A stretch of 64,000 nucleotides of DNA from Fratercula arctica (Eukaryota > Chordata > Aves > Charadriiformes > Alcidae): positions 22,181,095-22,245,094 of the forward strand of contig CANTUZ010000010.1 of the NCBI GenBank assembly GCA_947846985.1, in the 5' to 3' direction. The notes under the pieces were generated by a model. That model had not been told where the DNA came from and ran no database searches. It was given only the letters and a program-made list of their open reading frames with translations. A program made the translations under genes and the position numbers. Positions 48,711 to 61,400 of the stretch are shown here, in pieces; position 1 is the first letter of the stretch, and the number at the start of each line of letters is the position of its first letter.

Positions 48711-49259
48711 TGTGGGAGAGGAGGGGATGGAGTGATTGCTACTGTAAATGGCAATAATACTCAGGCTGTTTGCAGTAAAGGAATCCCCAGCAGAGATGAG
48801 GGAGAAAACCTCAGAAGGCAGAAGTTCCTCCTTTCCTTTCGTCACCTGTCATTTTGATGAGTAGAGTGATTTACATTGAAGTAAGCGATGCAGGGCTGTG
48901 TCAGTGCAGGGGGACAGTAAAGGGTCACCAACATTTCGGCCGGTCTGGTGGTGTTTTCTAAAGAGCTGTATCAGTACAGGTGGTTCACCATACTCTTCAA
49001 AATGGGGTTGAGCTATGCAGAGCATAGCAGTAGGAGCTCTTGCACTTAGTCCTGTAGCTGCAGGATGGGCAGTGTCACTGCACTTCTCTTTGGTGCTGCA
49101 CACATCGTTTTCTGACTGTTATTACCATGACACCCTCTACTGAGAAGCATTGCTTTTAGTACAGGTGGTTTTCTCTTCCCTCACTCCAAATGGGAGGACT
49201 CTTGACTGCAGGGCAGGGTTTTGACAGTGTTCAGCTTGGGGATTTTGCCTACCTGGCCA
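48711..49259 (+). other. PAX2 intron 5, nothing recognised
   Basis: Unique sequence between a degenerate minisatellite and a G/T-rich tract. No exon, repeat family or RNA gene was seen. Confidence 0.35.
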
Positions 49260-52080
49260 TAATCTCATTTTCCTACTGGGAAAGTAGAAATGTCTCTTTC
49301 AGGTGGAGCGTGAGGCAGGCAGATCTGCAACAGTCCCAGTCCTAAAAGTTGTTTTTTTAGATACATAGGCTGTCCTGAAGAAAATTCTGAACTCAACTGC
49401 TGAAGTAGACAGTAGTGCAGACAGACATGTAAGGTGCTTAAGAAGGTCTTGAGTTTTTGAGCAGATGAGTGTGCCATTGCAAGTATGATCCCATTTGTGT
49501 TCTTCAGAGTGGCAATGATAATATAATTTGGGAGATGTGGCTGTGACATTTCAGGTGACTTTATGTCATTGTCAGTGGCATCAGTATGTGTTTGCAGGCA
49601 GTGTGGCTGTGGTTATCATGTTGTTGTAACTGTATCACTATAGGCTGTGGGTTTGCGACACTAATGATGAGATTAACTGTGTCACTGCTTGCTATGCTGC
49701 CCCATTACAGTCAAGGCTGTTACACTTTTCACAGAGGCAGCTGTGAATTATTTCTGGTGGTATGTCAGCACTGTTCCATGCGGTAAGGTTGTTTCAATGT
49801 GGTAATTGTTGGCACACTGGTGCGGGCTGTACCGTACTGTCACTGCAATTCATATAGTTGTTACTGCAGCTGATGTAATGTGTTGACTGACAACAGACTG
49901 TCACCTGGCCATGAGAGTGAAGTTGATATGCCTATGTCCTGCAGCCCTGTGTTGAGAATTTTTTTTTTTTTGCAAAGTATGACCATATTGTTCCAGAGCA
50001 TACTGGGGTTGTTTCAGGACATACAGTGTGCTTACGCTGTCATCTGCAGTATGGTGATGCTTTACCAGTGCTGTAGTTGTACTAGCACAGAGAGGTCCAG
50101 CCCTTAACTGTCCTGTAGGGAAATACATTCATTTTCCTATGCTGCCTGCCTACATTTGCAAAGAGCATGAGTGAGTCATTCCACTTCCCTGTATCATGGC
50201 ACCTGATGTATGTTCATCTCTGGGCATATTAGGTGCATTTCTGTTCTCCCAAAACAGTTGTGTTGTTGAAGACCACAGAGTGTGTTTGGACCTCTGCAGG
50301 TGACACAACAGCACTGCTGTCTGTGGTGTGGTCGCATTGTTTCATGCTGATTTCTTGTCACCACAGCTGATGTGTTTGCGTTATTCTCTGTGGTTGCTTT
50401 ATTGTGGGTCAGCAATAGTCTTAATGACACTGGAGACACATGCAGTTACATTGCCTCAGGTGCTAACCCCACGTTCCAACCATCACACACAGTCGTGGGG
50501 TGTGCACGCAGCAGTTTATGGCTGTGCACATGGAGCGAGCAGTTTCTGGAGTGTTTCACACTCTCACAGTTGTCTTTCTACTTTCCCTGGGACTCTGTTG
50601 TTTCATGCAATGTGGCTGAGTTTCCAGTGGCTATCAGCTTGCAGCGATGGTCACAGGGGACATCCAGGCTCTTCGTGTCTATACACAGAAGTGTAGGTAA
50701 CATTCCCTTCCATTCTACATGAAAATGTAAATTGAAGAGGGAGTTTATTCTCAGCAGCCACCCACTTCTCCCTCCTGAGGTCCTTTGGCTGGTGAGACTC
50801 CTAGGAGGACATAAGAAAAGTGCCTGCTGCTCATCCTGCACCGCTCTAAATAAACTGCAGGAGGACAGTCAGAAAAGGGAGAGTATGTGTGGAAAAAGAG
50901 AGGAGGGGGAGACTGGGTAAAGGAGATGACAGTGCATAAGCAGCACAGCACTATCAGAAATGTGGGCTGTTGCACCACGAATCAGTCAGTCTGTAAGCAA
51001 GAGAGACAGTATTTGTGTGTGCACATACACCTCCCCCCCGAGGGTCTGGGGGGTACGCATTGCTCAGAAGGACTTCAGGTAAGGGAGAGTTAACAGCTTA
51101 CATCACAGAAAGCAGTTTGGACAAAATGCTCTGCTTCTAAAGCTTGGAGTGCTGCTTAGTTTGGCAGGGTTTGGTACTATCTGAAGACAAGCTGGTCTGT
51201 CTTCAGCTGTTATTTGTGTGCGTCTCTGCTTGTGTATTTGTGTCTCTAGGAATGCACGCCTGTTTGTTTTTTGTATTTCTGTGTTAGGGTCACTGGTTTC
51301 CACTTATCTGTGCTTATGTACTGGGGTGAGTGGCAGGTTGGACCCGTATTTTTGTGCATGCCTATGCAGACCTGGAAAATGTGTATGTTAAGCTGTATAT
51401 AATATTGCCTAGTAGGAGTATGCATACTGTGGATCATATGGATGTCTGGGCATGTAAGGCTCAGCATTAGTCCTATGTATTTCTATGAATGCCAGGTATT
51501 TGTATTCACATTTTGAGCATATATATGAATGTTGTATATTTGTATGTATATTCTGTGTGTATGTGTTGTTACATACTGGAGTATCACTGTATCTTTGTGG
51601 TTGCTGGATATGAATATGTAGCCTGTTAGTGCTGTGCACTTCTGTATATAGTTTGTACAGATGTGTATTTGCATTGGGGTTATATATTTGTGTGTATGTT
51701 GTATATATATCTCAGTTGTTTTTGCCTGTGTGAAGGTTGTTTATATATGTACATAGTTTGTATTTGTTTACATGATTTAATTTTGTATACGTGAATTTAA
51801 GGAAATTCTCTTGAGTTCCAGGTTTTCCTTTAGTTAGTGTATGTACATTTTTGTAAGTTACTTGTTTATGCAGAAATTACATTTAATTGACATGCACCTG
51901 CATTAGTACTTCCTGTGTCCCAGTTTGCATTCTTGTGTCTTTAAATGTTATTGGCTACGTTTTGTGAGTCTTACTTATGCGTAGAGCTTTTCTTTAAGTT
52001 TATTTGTGTGAGTGCTGTGAATGTGTGCTTGTCTGACTGTTTATTTATGGGTATTTAGTTTGTGGTTAGATCTTCTCCTT
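49260..52080 (+). repeat. Long G/T-rich decayed repeat tract
   Basis: This is about 2.8 kb with plus-strand G/T excess. From 49550 to 50600 words such as GCAGCTGATGTAATGTG, ACCACAGCTGATGTGTTTGC and GCATTGTTTCATGCTG recur without a fixed period. From 51200 to 52050 the text is TGTGTAT/TTTGTATGT-rich. A T run sits at 49960-49971. It is probably several decayed tandem arrays. No gene is seen. Confidence 0.45.
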
Positions 52081-53359
52081 CCAGTTTTTGACTCACTCCT
52101 GGGAGGGGCTGTTGCAGCTAATCTGTCAGCGGGAGTCAGACAGCTACAACTCCTCCCAGCGTCTCTGCCTGCTCCCTGTATCCACCTGTGCAGAGGCTGC
52201 TCCATTGCTTTGATGGTGCCTGTCTCTCTCAGGATTTTCTTGCTCGCTGTAGATGAGTTGTAGACTGGTTCTGCCCGCATTCAGGGAGGTGACTGCTATA
52301 TTTTTTCATGGATGTAGAGTATGGGAGTCAGAGGGAGCATGGTGCCTGGATCCATGAGGATCTCAGGTTAACGCACAGTGGATGACAGAATAAACTGCAA
52401 AAGGGATCAGAAGTAGCTGGCAATGTCCAGGCAAATGCTATTTTAGTGGGTTGTTGGTGACTTGGCAATGGGACATGAGACTGGTGGATCAGGGTGCCAT
52501 GACAGTAGGAGATAGGGATGACACTATTTTGGGGTCAAGTGACAAGGCACTGCAACTTAAGGGCAATACTGCTATGGAATCCAAGTGACGTGGCACTGAG
52601 GCACAACAGGGATCAAGGTGACATGCCAATGACCCGGGCTGATCTACCGAAACAGGGAGGGCTGGGAAACCTCCACCAAGAATCAGTTGAATAAAGCAAA
52701 GGAGAACTGGAGGGGCAGGGTGAAGGAGATCTGAGGCAACTCAACGGACCTGTACAGTGGTTGCAGAAGCCGGGTCACCAGCAGTGTGGGACATACAGTG
52801 TCTGCACGAGGAGATCAGTTGCATCCTGGTGTGAAGGGCTGGGGCAGTCTGTTAGCAGTGTCTGTTTGCATCACAGTGATGGAGGGCAGGGATAACACAG
52901 TGATGACATCAGGTGATGGACATCGCCTGTGACGGTAGCCATGGACCGTAGGGACTGTGTGGGCAGGGGCACTATTCCCAGTTGCTGGAAAAACAAAGAA
53001 CCTAACGGGCAGTAAAACAAAAACAAAGGAGACTTGGAAGCACCTGACAGCCCTAATTCATCACAGCCCAAGATTTTTTTTTCCCCCTCATGTTCCCATT
53101 ATATTTGTTTGTAAAAGTGGAAATCAATTTTGAAGGTAATTTTCTGGAAAGAATGGAAGGGAGGTGGGAGGGCCGGATAAGGCAGAGATGGCAAGACGAA
53201 AAAAAAATTTAGGCCAGGCACAGCCCAGGGGCAGCTCTTGGCAAGGTGAAAGAAAATTGCATATTCAATCTCCATCCATGAATCTCCCTTGCTGCTGCCC
53301 GCCTCCTGCTCGAAAACAATGAAAGCTTTCTCCCCTACGCTGCACAACGCCTGAGTATC
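52081..53359 (+). other. PAX2 intron 5, purine-rich decayed tract and unique sequence
   Basis: Positions 52440-52640 show recurring AAGTGACAAGGCACTGC-like words (near 52457, 52539, 52585, 52618) with uneven spacing, suggesting a further decayed tandem array. The remainder, including 53090-53359, is unique. Confidence 0.4.
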
Positions 53360-53836
53360 AGCGCTCACTTTAACTTCAGGGTCATTAATTCACCTGATTA
53401 TTGCATGAGAGGAGAGGGTTGCAGAGGCATCCGTTCTAAAGAGCCCTCCCTTAGCTCATCCTTTGATTAGTTTGGGGTGGGGGGAGTTGAGATAATGTGT
53501 TGTCTTGGACTCAGTTTAAAATGGGAGGGGTTGAAGAGGGGGTGGAAGGAGGTAGAGGTGGAAAGGGAAAGATGTGGCCCGGCTTGTTGTGGAAGGGAGG
53601 GTCGGAAAGCAGTCATTCTTGCATCCCTCTGCTGTGGTGTTACTGCAAATTAAAAGTAGCATGTTCTACTCCGTAGCTATCTTTCAGGGAGGGGAGGGGC
53701 ATGGGTATATGTCGGCATAGGGATGGGGGGGATCTTATCATTGCTTCTTCAGCAGCCCAGCGTAGTGTCACCCTGTGAGGTGACATTTGAATTTACAATT
53801 CCGCTGAGAAAAGCCATTAATTCACAAATTAACATT
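53360..53836. promoter_or_regulatory. Candidate conserved noncoding element in intron 5
   Basis: Two stretches stand out. Positions 53375-53480 hold GGTCATTAATTCACCTGATT and TTGCATGAGA. Positions 53635-53835 hold TGCAAATTAAAAGTAGCATG near 53645, GATCTTATCATTGCTTC near 53731, GTGACATTTGAATTTACAAT near 53781 and AAGCCATTAATTCACAAATT near 53812. Repeated CATTAATTCAC words and homeodomain cores suggest an enhancer. It is one of the better blocks by eye. Confidence 0.5.
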
Positions 53837-53897
53837 TCTCCCTCTCTCTCTCTCTAGCTCTCTCTCTCTTCCTCGCTCTCTCTCTCTCTCTATCTCA
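53837..53897 (+). repeat. (CT)n microsatellite
   Basis: About 60 bases of CT units with a few interruptions border the preceding candidate regulatory block. Confidence 0.9.
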
Positions 53898-55439
53898 CAT
53901 GGATGTGCAAGCAATTGAAAAGACAAAGGAAATAGCCTTAAGGAAGAGACTTTACTGCTACTCTGTCTGTGCAGAGATTGCTACTACTGCTTCTAGATAG
54001 ATAAACCAATTACCTGAGCTGCTCTGTTCATGGCAGCCTGCTATTACCCCCTTTTGTAGAGCTGACTCCATTGCTGGATTACACTGTGTGTATCTCATTA
54101 ATGTAAACCAGCACGATACTGGGCACTGTCCCTGACCCTTCTTGCCAGAGTCCATTGCTCTGCAATGGAAGAGGGAACCGGGAGAGGAGTCAAGAGCAGA
54201 GGTGATGGTAGGCACAATGTACTTCCTAATGCATAAGGACCAGGCCACACAGAGAACCTGCTTAGAATACCCGTGCCGAGCCTACAGGAGACGGGGGCTT
54301 CACTTTTACAGAGGAGACTGCGTGATGTTAACCCTGATCTCTTCCATGTCTTGGTGAGCACTGAGAGTCCTGTGCAAGAGGCCTCACGTAAAGGCACCAG
54401 GTATGGGCAGTGCCCTGCAGCTCCATTCTCAACATTACTCTGAGTTTCCTCCAGGTGTAAAAATGTGCATGATAGGCAGATGTAGAGAAGTGAGTGCGAA
54501 AGCTACATATACATAGCTGTGGGCAGATGTAGCTGACTGTACCCAGGAGGTAACTGACTCACAGAGGTACATGACAAACCTCAGAATAAGAAGCAAAAAT
54601 AAGTACTCTAGCTTATGGACTGAGAGGGCCGGATTTCTCTGTAGTGCAACTCCACTGAAAGCCAGTCAATGATGCCTGTGGAGATGTTCTTGTCAAAGAC
54701 AAACACTGGACACTACTTCCACACAGCCCCCAGTTCTCTTCTGATTCCCTTTTGTTGCTCTCTTCTGCCATGCTGTTTCTCACATGCTTACTTCTGCTGT
54801 CACTGCTGCTATGGATGCTTGGACAGCACATGGGTACAGTATACACACACACACAGACGGAGGCACTCAGCTGCAAGCTGATGCCACCCCAGGCACACGT
54901 CTGTGACACTAGCAGCCTGCCTGTGCATACTCACAGCCCTGCAGACATGGCTTGTCCCTGCCTGCTCCGGTGAGGTCCCTTTCAGTGGCTCCAAGCCTGC
55001 CTGCTGGGGTACACGCTGGCAGGCAGCTTTCTGAGCACCTTGAGGTGCTCTCTACAGACAGGCCTGTAGGAACAGGCCTGTGTGACCCCTGGTCACACAG
55101 CTATATGTGTTTGGGGAGAAAATGTCCTAGCAGTGTGGTTTACATAAAGACTCACATGTTAGTCTTTGCTCACTAAACATTCTACCTGTATAGAACTGGA
55201 CAAAAATCTTCACCAACAGGTTTTTCACCCCATAAGGGTTTGATAGGCCCCGTTGAAGCCATTCTCATAACTTTCATGAAAGGCAGAAGCTTGCAGGGGG
55301 CAGTTCTCCAGGTAAAAGAAAAATGGATCAGAACTGCTGTTTCTGGAAGCCTGTTCTCCACATGCTCAGCGCATGGAGTATGTGCCGTTCTTCGGTTTTG
55401 CCTTGGCTCCTTAAATCTTCCTAAAAACTTATCCTCTTA
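53898..55439 (+). other. PAX2 intron 5, unique sequence with old repeat fragments
   Basis: Positions 54625-54690 resemble the old sauropsid repeat type (GGGCCGGATTTCTCTGTAGT, then CAACTCCACTGAAAGCC). Short AC units lie at 54842-54856. A Leu-rich frame near 54750-54900 has no family resemblance. No gene is seen. Confidence 0.35.
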
Positions 55440-55690
55440 ACAAGAGCATCTGCCTCTCTGACATTCCCTGTGCCCCACACCGAGCGCAGCACATGGCCGG
55501 GGAGCAGCATCCCGCAGCCGGGGCTGGAAGACAGATCACGATGAGCGGAGGAATCGGCAGGCAGTGCCAGTAATTCAAACCATCCTGACCGTTCAGTGAA
55601 CCCGAACCTGCTGACCTTGACAGCACTAGACAGCAGCGGCCTCAGGAATCCCAACCTTTAGAGAGGCATCGGCAGAGGATGACTCCCGCT
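55440..55690. promoter_or_regulatory. Candidate conserved noncoding element in intron 5
   Basis: A local rise in CpG is combined with motif-rich unique sequence: CACACCGAGCGCAGCACATG near 55475, ACAGATCACGATGAGCGGAG near 55531, CCAGTAATTCAAACCATCCT near 55567 and a GTTCAGTGAACCCGAACCTG segment near 55591. Kept CpGs in an otherwise CpG-poor intron suggest selection or hypomethylation. Confidence 0.4.
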
Positions 55691-58264
55691 CTCTCCCTTT
55701 CTTTCTCTCTCTCTCGTTCCGATCACATTCCGGCAGCCAAGGGAGCCCAACAGACAATCCCCAGTGCACCAATTAGCTCCTAATTTGGCTATCTCTGCAC
55801 TCCCAGGTCTACGTCAATGTAATGTTAAGCATCGCTTGCTGTTCATAGATGGAAATCATTCCTATAGAGGGGTGTCTTCTTGTGCTAAAGGAAAACACTG
55901 AGCACCTTGTTCTCAGTCAGGGCCAGAGAGAAACCCCTCCTCCTCCCAAAATGTGGGCTGCTGCTGTTTGGAAGGAAAGCAGGAGCTCTTTGCTTCCCCA
56001 AGTGATAGCATCAGATCCTCCAGCCTTGTTTCACTGGATCCCAGGGGGAAGCAACAAGATCTCACCAAGTGATAAGTTTGTGAGAATCCTGGCTGGACAG
56101 GTGAGGGGCAAGGAGGTGACTAGAGTGGAGGGGAGAGAGGCAGAAAAAACAGTATTCTTAATTTTGCCACAAGAACTTGCATTAAAGAAAAATGCTGTTT
56201 GTGAACATTTTAAGACTCTTTCAGGGAATTCTGGATTTCCTCCAGGTGCCTCTGTGGCTGCCAAGCAAGACCTGAAATGAACAGCATTTTGTGTTGGCCT
56301 GCAGAGGCTAGGCTAAGCACTACGACCCTGTATATGGGGACAACTCTGTTAACAGTAGATGGCCTGAAAGAAGGAGTTACAGATACCTGTCTATTGAGAC
56401 ACAGCAGACATGTCTGTCTGTCTTCTGTCTGTCTCCACTGATAATTCTTTGAAGGTGATTTTTTCATGCATCAATCAGATAAAATAAAGGGCACTTTGAC
56501 TAGGTGTCAAATGCAATTCATGAACATTTTAAGTCCCTTTAAAATATCAGAGTTTTGTCAAGGGGCCTAAAAATAATGCCTAGGTCCACATTTCTCCTTT
56601 GCTTTTCCTTCATCTATCTAAACATCCTACTGATTACACCGCATCAGGTTCAAGGTACAAAGTCCTCTTCCCAGACAGGTCAACAGCTACAGGAAAATAC
56701 ACAGGAGCACAGTGCCAGAACAGGAGCTAGGTCATGGATATTGCTGTTCCATTTGGATGTTTGGAGTAGGTCAGGATTTCTTTCACTGGGTCTGCTTTTT
56801 TGGGAGCTTAGAGGTGTTATTCTGCTTTTAAGCTAGGGGATCTGCATCTGAACAGGTTTGTAGGCATTTATGTATGAAACATCCATCAAGTCTTGAGTGC
56901 CTTCTAGTCCTCTCTTAGATGCTTTAGAAAAGGCTGTTACAAAGGACAGGTACACTTCCATGCTTGGTTTCCCAAAGGAGCTGTTGCTTTTTTGTTTTGG
57001 CTTTTGGCATCTAGTGTGGGAAAAGGCAGGCCTTGAACAGAAGAGTTGACCTTGCAAGCAGATCAGAACTATCATAGAGTTTGGGACAACTTTACTAAAT
57101 CCCAGTGAATTAAAAAAATACCCCACTAGCTAATCCTCAAAGATACTCATGGCTCTTGGCTGCACAGCCCTCTCTTGTTTGTGAAATTGATTGCTACCCA
57201 TGACTGGGACCCCTCTTGTTTCAGGATGACCCTCTTACAGTTTGGAACATACCTCCGACATATAGATGTCATATCAGTATAGGATCCTTCATATATCAGT
57301 AAGGGCCTCTACATGAGTTCATGCAGAAAGAGTCCAAATTACTCTACTAATGCTTTACAGTTATTATAGGAATGAGCATTCAAAAAAAGAGTTTGCATGG
57401 TGACAGTCCAAGCAGACTGCAGCATATCACAAGCCTGTAGCTCTTTCATTGCATGGCATTTTGCAATTACCCATCCTGTATAATACATTGTTTATTAACC
57501 TTCCCATTCTGAAGATCTCATTTACTGCTGAAACGTGGCTGACTCTCGGGTGGACCATGGCAGATGTTGAACAATACAAAGCATCAACAGTGAAATTTTG
57601 CTGTGCCATGTCCAAATGAAACCACAGGAGAATTAAGATATGCTGTGGGTAATCACTCAGGCTGGATTTTGTTCAGGACAGCCAGGTTAATGTCTGCACT
57701 CTTGCAAAAAATGCCATGGGAATTTTAATGACTCTGAGTGATTGGAGCCTTTGTTTTATGGCACGTCAAAAATGGCAGCTCTAAAAACACTCTGCTTGAG
57801 CACTGGTTTAGTGCTGACTCAGAAGAGCTTCCAATAACATGATTCACTAGCATCTGGCTCAGGGGCAGGCACAGCCTTCTTTGACTTGCGAGGTTAAGGT
57901 AAAAGTGTGTATGAGGGGAAAATAAGGTAGAATGAAAGGAAGTGAGAGTCTAGAACAAGGGAAATGGAAGGAAAGGAGGTACTAAGAGGCATGTTAGTGG
58001 GGGACCAAGCCAATGGAACCCAGCTGGCTAAAGAGGAATTCATATTTTCTACACTGTGCATTAGAGGTGTCCATGGCCTGATCCAGATCTGCTGAGCCCT
58101 AGCATTGGTGGCCTCTCAGGTGCCAGTGTGCTCCACTGAATGTCAGGGATCTCCCAGAAACTGGGAGATGGGGCTGGATGGGGAGAGCCCAGCTCTCTGC
58201 TCCCTCCCTTGTCTCTAGTGGTCCTGATAGCAGTGTTGATTTGCATGTCAGGCAAAGCACTGCT
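55691..58264 (+). other. PAX2 intron 5, unique sequence
   Basis: A CT-rich run lies at 55690-55716. Positions 57700-57880 are motif-rich and may be regulatory (TGGGAATTTTAATGACTCTG near 57717). Positions 58060-58150 look like a diverged interspersed repeat. No exon was recognised. Confidence 0.35.
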
Positions 58265-58570
58265 TGAGAAAAAAAACAACCCTCCGAGTGTGGCGGTGTC
58301 AGTGCTCGCTGTTGTTCGACAGTGTAAAATTAAATTAATAAAGCCCCCAACACAGGAAAACATAACAGGAAATTAATGGCCTTTACTGTCGCTCTGATGC
58401 AGTCATTTGCAACCCTGCTTTCCGCACCAAAGACTTCATAAATGCAAGCAGTTTCTCTAAACAAGCATAGTTAGGGCTGCATGCGATGTAATTTTTTGCG
58501 TTGCTTCTGTTCTTTGGAGCTAACAAAAGCCACCCTTTTTAATGTGCTCACCAAGGGGGGATCCTGCCAA
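58265..58570. promoter_or_regulatory. Candidate conserved noncoding element in intron 5
   Basis: The block contains GTTGTTCGACAGTGTAAAAT near 58311, AATTAAATTAATAAAGCCCC near 58328, GGAAATTAATGGCCTTTACT near 58369, GACTTCATAAATGCAAGCAG near 58432 and GATGTAATTTTTTGCGTTGC near 58484. CpGs are kept, homeodomain cores are dense and no repeat signature is visible. By eye this is the most enhancer-like block of intron 5. Confidence 0.5.
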
Positions 58571-60779
58571 GAAGTAGCTCCACAACAAATGGGCTTAGGA
58601 AGATGAGAGGAGGGAGCTAAGTCATGCCAAGGATGTTAAGAACATCTTCTGCCCTGGCAGAGGGAACAGCATAGCTCCTGGTGCCTCTCTTTCCTGTGGC
58701 AGCAGCTCTCTGAGGGCTCTGCACTAAAGGCAATGTTGTGGACACCACAACAGCATAAATCAGGATAACCCTTCTGATAACTTTCAGGATGTGTAAATCA
58801 GCATAACCACTGAATGCAAGAGACTTGCAGATTTACACTAACTAGAGGATCTGGATGACTCTGATAGCGCTACTTGCTACTCCGCCAACATAAACAAAGC
58901 AAGTGTACCCAGTCCTGAAGGCAGCTGCATTTCTATCTGGTTAACAGTCACGCCTAATAGTGCTAGTAAGAGATACTGGACCTACACTCTGTCCCTCATT
59001 GCAATGCTATAAATCCCCAGTGCCTCTTCTGAGGTAAGGGAATTGTTGTGGATTTGCAACAACCTGACTGAGAGCAGAATACGTCCACTCACCTCTGGCA
59101 TACCCAAAGGTCACAAAGCTACAGTGACTGCTCACACAGAAGTCACCGGCTTTGACTACCCAGGCTAACACGCCTCATCTGCACACACGCACATACACAC
59201 TGTAGTACATGTTGTACACACATCTGAGGCAGCTGCTTGCAGCCTAACACCTGAAAGGCCTTTACTGGTGTATTCAGTAAGGCTGGATGTGCTGATTATT
59301 ACTATCTAACGCACAAACCTAAGTCTAAACAGACTTAGTTTCACAGATGCTCTGGTCTGAATTTGCAATCATACACTTAGATGCTGTAGTAAATACATAT
59401 GATTTTCATACGCATACACACACTCACTTCCTTAAATGCACATTTGCATGCTCCCATGATAATCCAAGACAGATCTGAGTACACAGTTCATTACACATTT
59501 GCACACACAATTCATTTCATTTACATTCTCATTGAGCATTGCCATTTTGCTCATGTAAGCCCTGCATTAAAGCTGCACTGCCCATCCCTGCTCCATCTGA
59601 GTTACTCTGTCATCCACAGCCCTTGTGTTAGAAGCACTGCAGCCCCCCAGCTGTCAGGCATCGGCACACATCTCACTCTTCCTGAGTCAGGCACGCTCAC
59701 TTCCCTGCATGAGTGGCCTTGCTTGCTCACCGATTCCTCATTTGAGCTATACTCTCATTTCAAAACATAAAAATCCCTTTGTTTCTGACCCTTTCTGCTC
59801 TGAGCCTGAGCATGTAAGTAACAAATGCATGCAGTTTATGTGTCAGTGACACACTTAAATGACAGAGACGCATAGACCAGCACGGTACCATCAATTAGCA
59901 TACTTAGATTCAGGCTTGTGGATTCCCTTGACACAAATGGACACAGGAATCTGAACAACTGCACAGTTCACAAAGGCTGATACACTTCCTTGATGGGTGC
60001 TTGCCAGCACTCATCTCCCACTATCCCTATTTTTACAGGATACTGTATATAACCTGAACTTGTACCGTATCTTCTTTCACTATCACAGTGTAGATCCCTG
60101 ATAACATTCCTTCTCTATGCACTGCTGGAGCTTGCCAGCCCCTTCCATGCTCTGTCATCTCTATCCTGCCCTCACTCAGGATCCTTTCCACCTGCGTTTC
60201 AGGTTCATCTTTCTCCCCACCAGTTGTATTATGACAATCAAAGCCCTGACAATTCTTGCAGCACCACTACGTGCTGAAATACAGAACTGACCCATCTAGA
60301 GATGACACCTTCTCTCATGTTACTCAAAAGGCTGCAAAAATTCTCCTGGAAAGAAATGTAAACCAAATTTTATGGTCTCCCTTTTTCAAACCCTACTGAG
60401 CAAGGCAAGAAAGTTACACAGGTGAAAAAATCGCCAGATTAGGGCTGCCAGTCCTTGCCCTTGTCCCTACTGTGGGGAGTACAGTATTACTTTAATAATC
60501 ATTGAGGATGCAAACAGAGTCTCTAGAAACACCACGATAGCCAGACTGGATCAGCTTGTGCAGACCAGGACACCAGTATCAGACACTTCTAACCATGTGA
60601 AAATGTGTGATCTGCTCCCTCAGCCCAGGTCTTCGTCCCTGATCTCTCCCTTGGTTGGGCATCAGCTCAGACACAGATGCAGGAGGTCTGCTATTCCCAG
60701 CAGGAACTCTGCCATTCCCAGCAGGAGCTCCATGCCAGGGTTTGAAGCCCAGGTCTGATAGCACTGGGCTCCTTCCTGG
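58571..60779 (+). other. PAX2 intron 5, old repeats and A/C-rich sequence
   Basis: Positions 58750-58870 carry GTGTAAATCAGCATAACCAC and AGATTTACACTAACTAGAGG, matching an old sauropsid repeat type. Positions 59100-59900 are A/C-skewed with scattered CACA words. A 21-bp tandem duplication (TCTGCTATTCCCAGCAGGAA at 60687, repeated at 60708) is present. No gene is seen. Confidence 0.4.
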
Positions 60780-60990
60780 ACCCACGCTGAATGCGGCGTG
60801 AGGGTCTGCGCAGGGCTGGCTGCCGTGAATGACAAGCGCTGGCTATCGATCGCGTTCTGAACTCGGCCCAGCCGATAGAAGGTAATTAATGACTCCATTT
60901 GCCTCAGTACCGAGGAGAACAATTGAGTTTGAAACTGCAACAACTGGCAGTGCGGGGAAAGGCCCCCCGGGACGTCCAGGAAAGCTGCCT
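60780..60990. promoter_or_regulatory. Candidate conserved noncoding element in intron 5
   Basis: A CpG-bearing unique block contains GGCTATCGATCGCGTTCTGA near 60841, GAAGGTAATTAATGACTCCA near 60878 and GAACAATTGAGTTTGAAACT near 60917. The contrast with the CpG-poor surroundings and the TAATTAATGA homeodomain palindrome support a regulatory role. Confidence 0.45.
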
Positions 60991-61234
60991 GACAGGCCTG
61001 GGCTGCATGGGGACACAGGAACACATCAGGGGGGAAAAAAGAGAAGGAAAATCGGATAAAGGGAAAGAGCAGTCTTAAGACAAAGGGTGACTTGGGAAAG
61101 GGCAGCACACGTAGTTGTGAGTGCCTGGAGAGTGGGATGGGACTGCTCTGGGTTAAGCATCCCGGCAGGGATGGTGACAAAGGCAGGCTGCCGGGGAGGA
61201 CAGGGTCGCCTCGCTGGCGCAGAGGGATGGCATT
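60991..61234 (+). other. PAX2 intron 5, nothing recognised
   Basis: Unique sequence between two candidate regulatory blocks. Confidence 0.3.
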
Positions 61235-61400
61235 TCAGCAGCCGGCTCAGCACCGCTGCGTTAGACAGATGCGTTTACCTCCGAGGCTTTGGCAATTAGA
61301 TGGGTTCTGCTGTGTCACCTGGCTGGCAGTTCTCATGCCAGTCACATTCGCATTTATTATGACTGTGATTTTTATCCGTAGTGCTGCAAGGCCCCATCTG
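61235..61400. promoter_or_regulatory. Candidate conserved noncoding element in intron 5
   Basis: The block contains ACAGATGCGTTTACCTCCGA near 61265, TTGGCAATTAGATGGGTTCT near 61288, ACATTCGCATTTATTATGAC near 61343 and TTTTTATCCGTAGTGCTGCA near 61369. CpGs are kept and homeodomain cores are present. Confidence 0.4.

Noticed and set aside
54752..54973. Leu-rich frame resembling a membrane segment
   Set aside because: It is a short isolated frame within the intron with no start context, splice signal or family match. CT-rich DNA produces Leu/Ser frames by chance.
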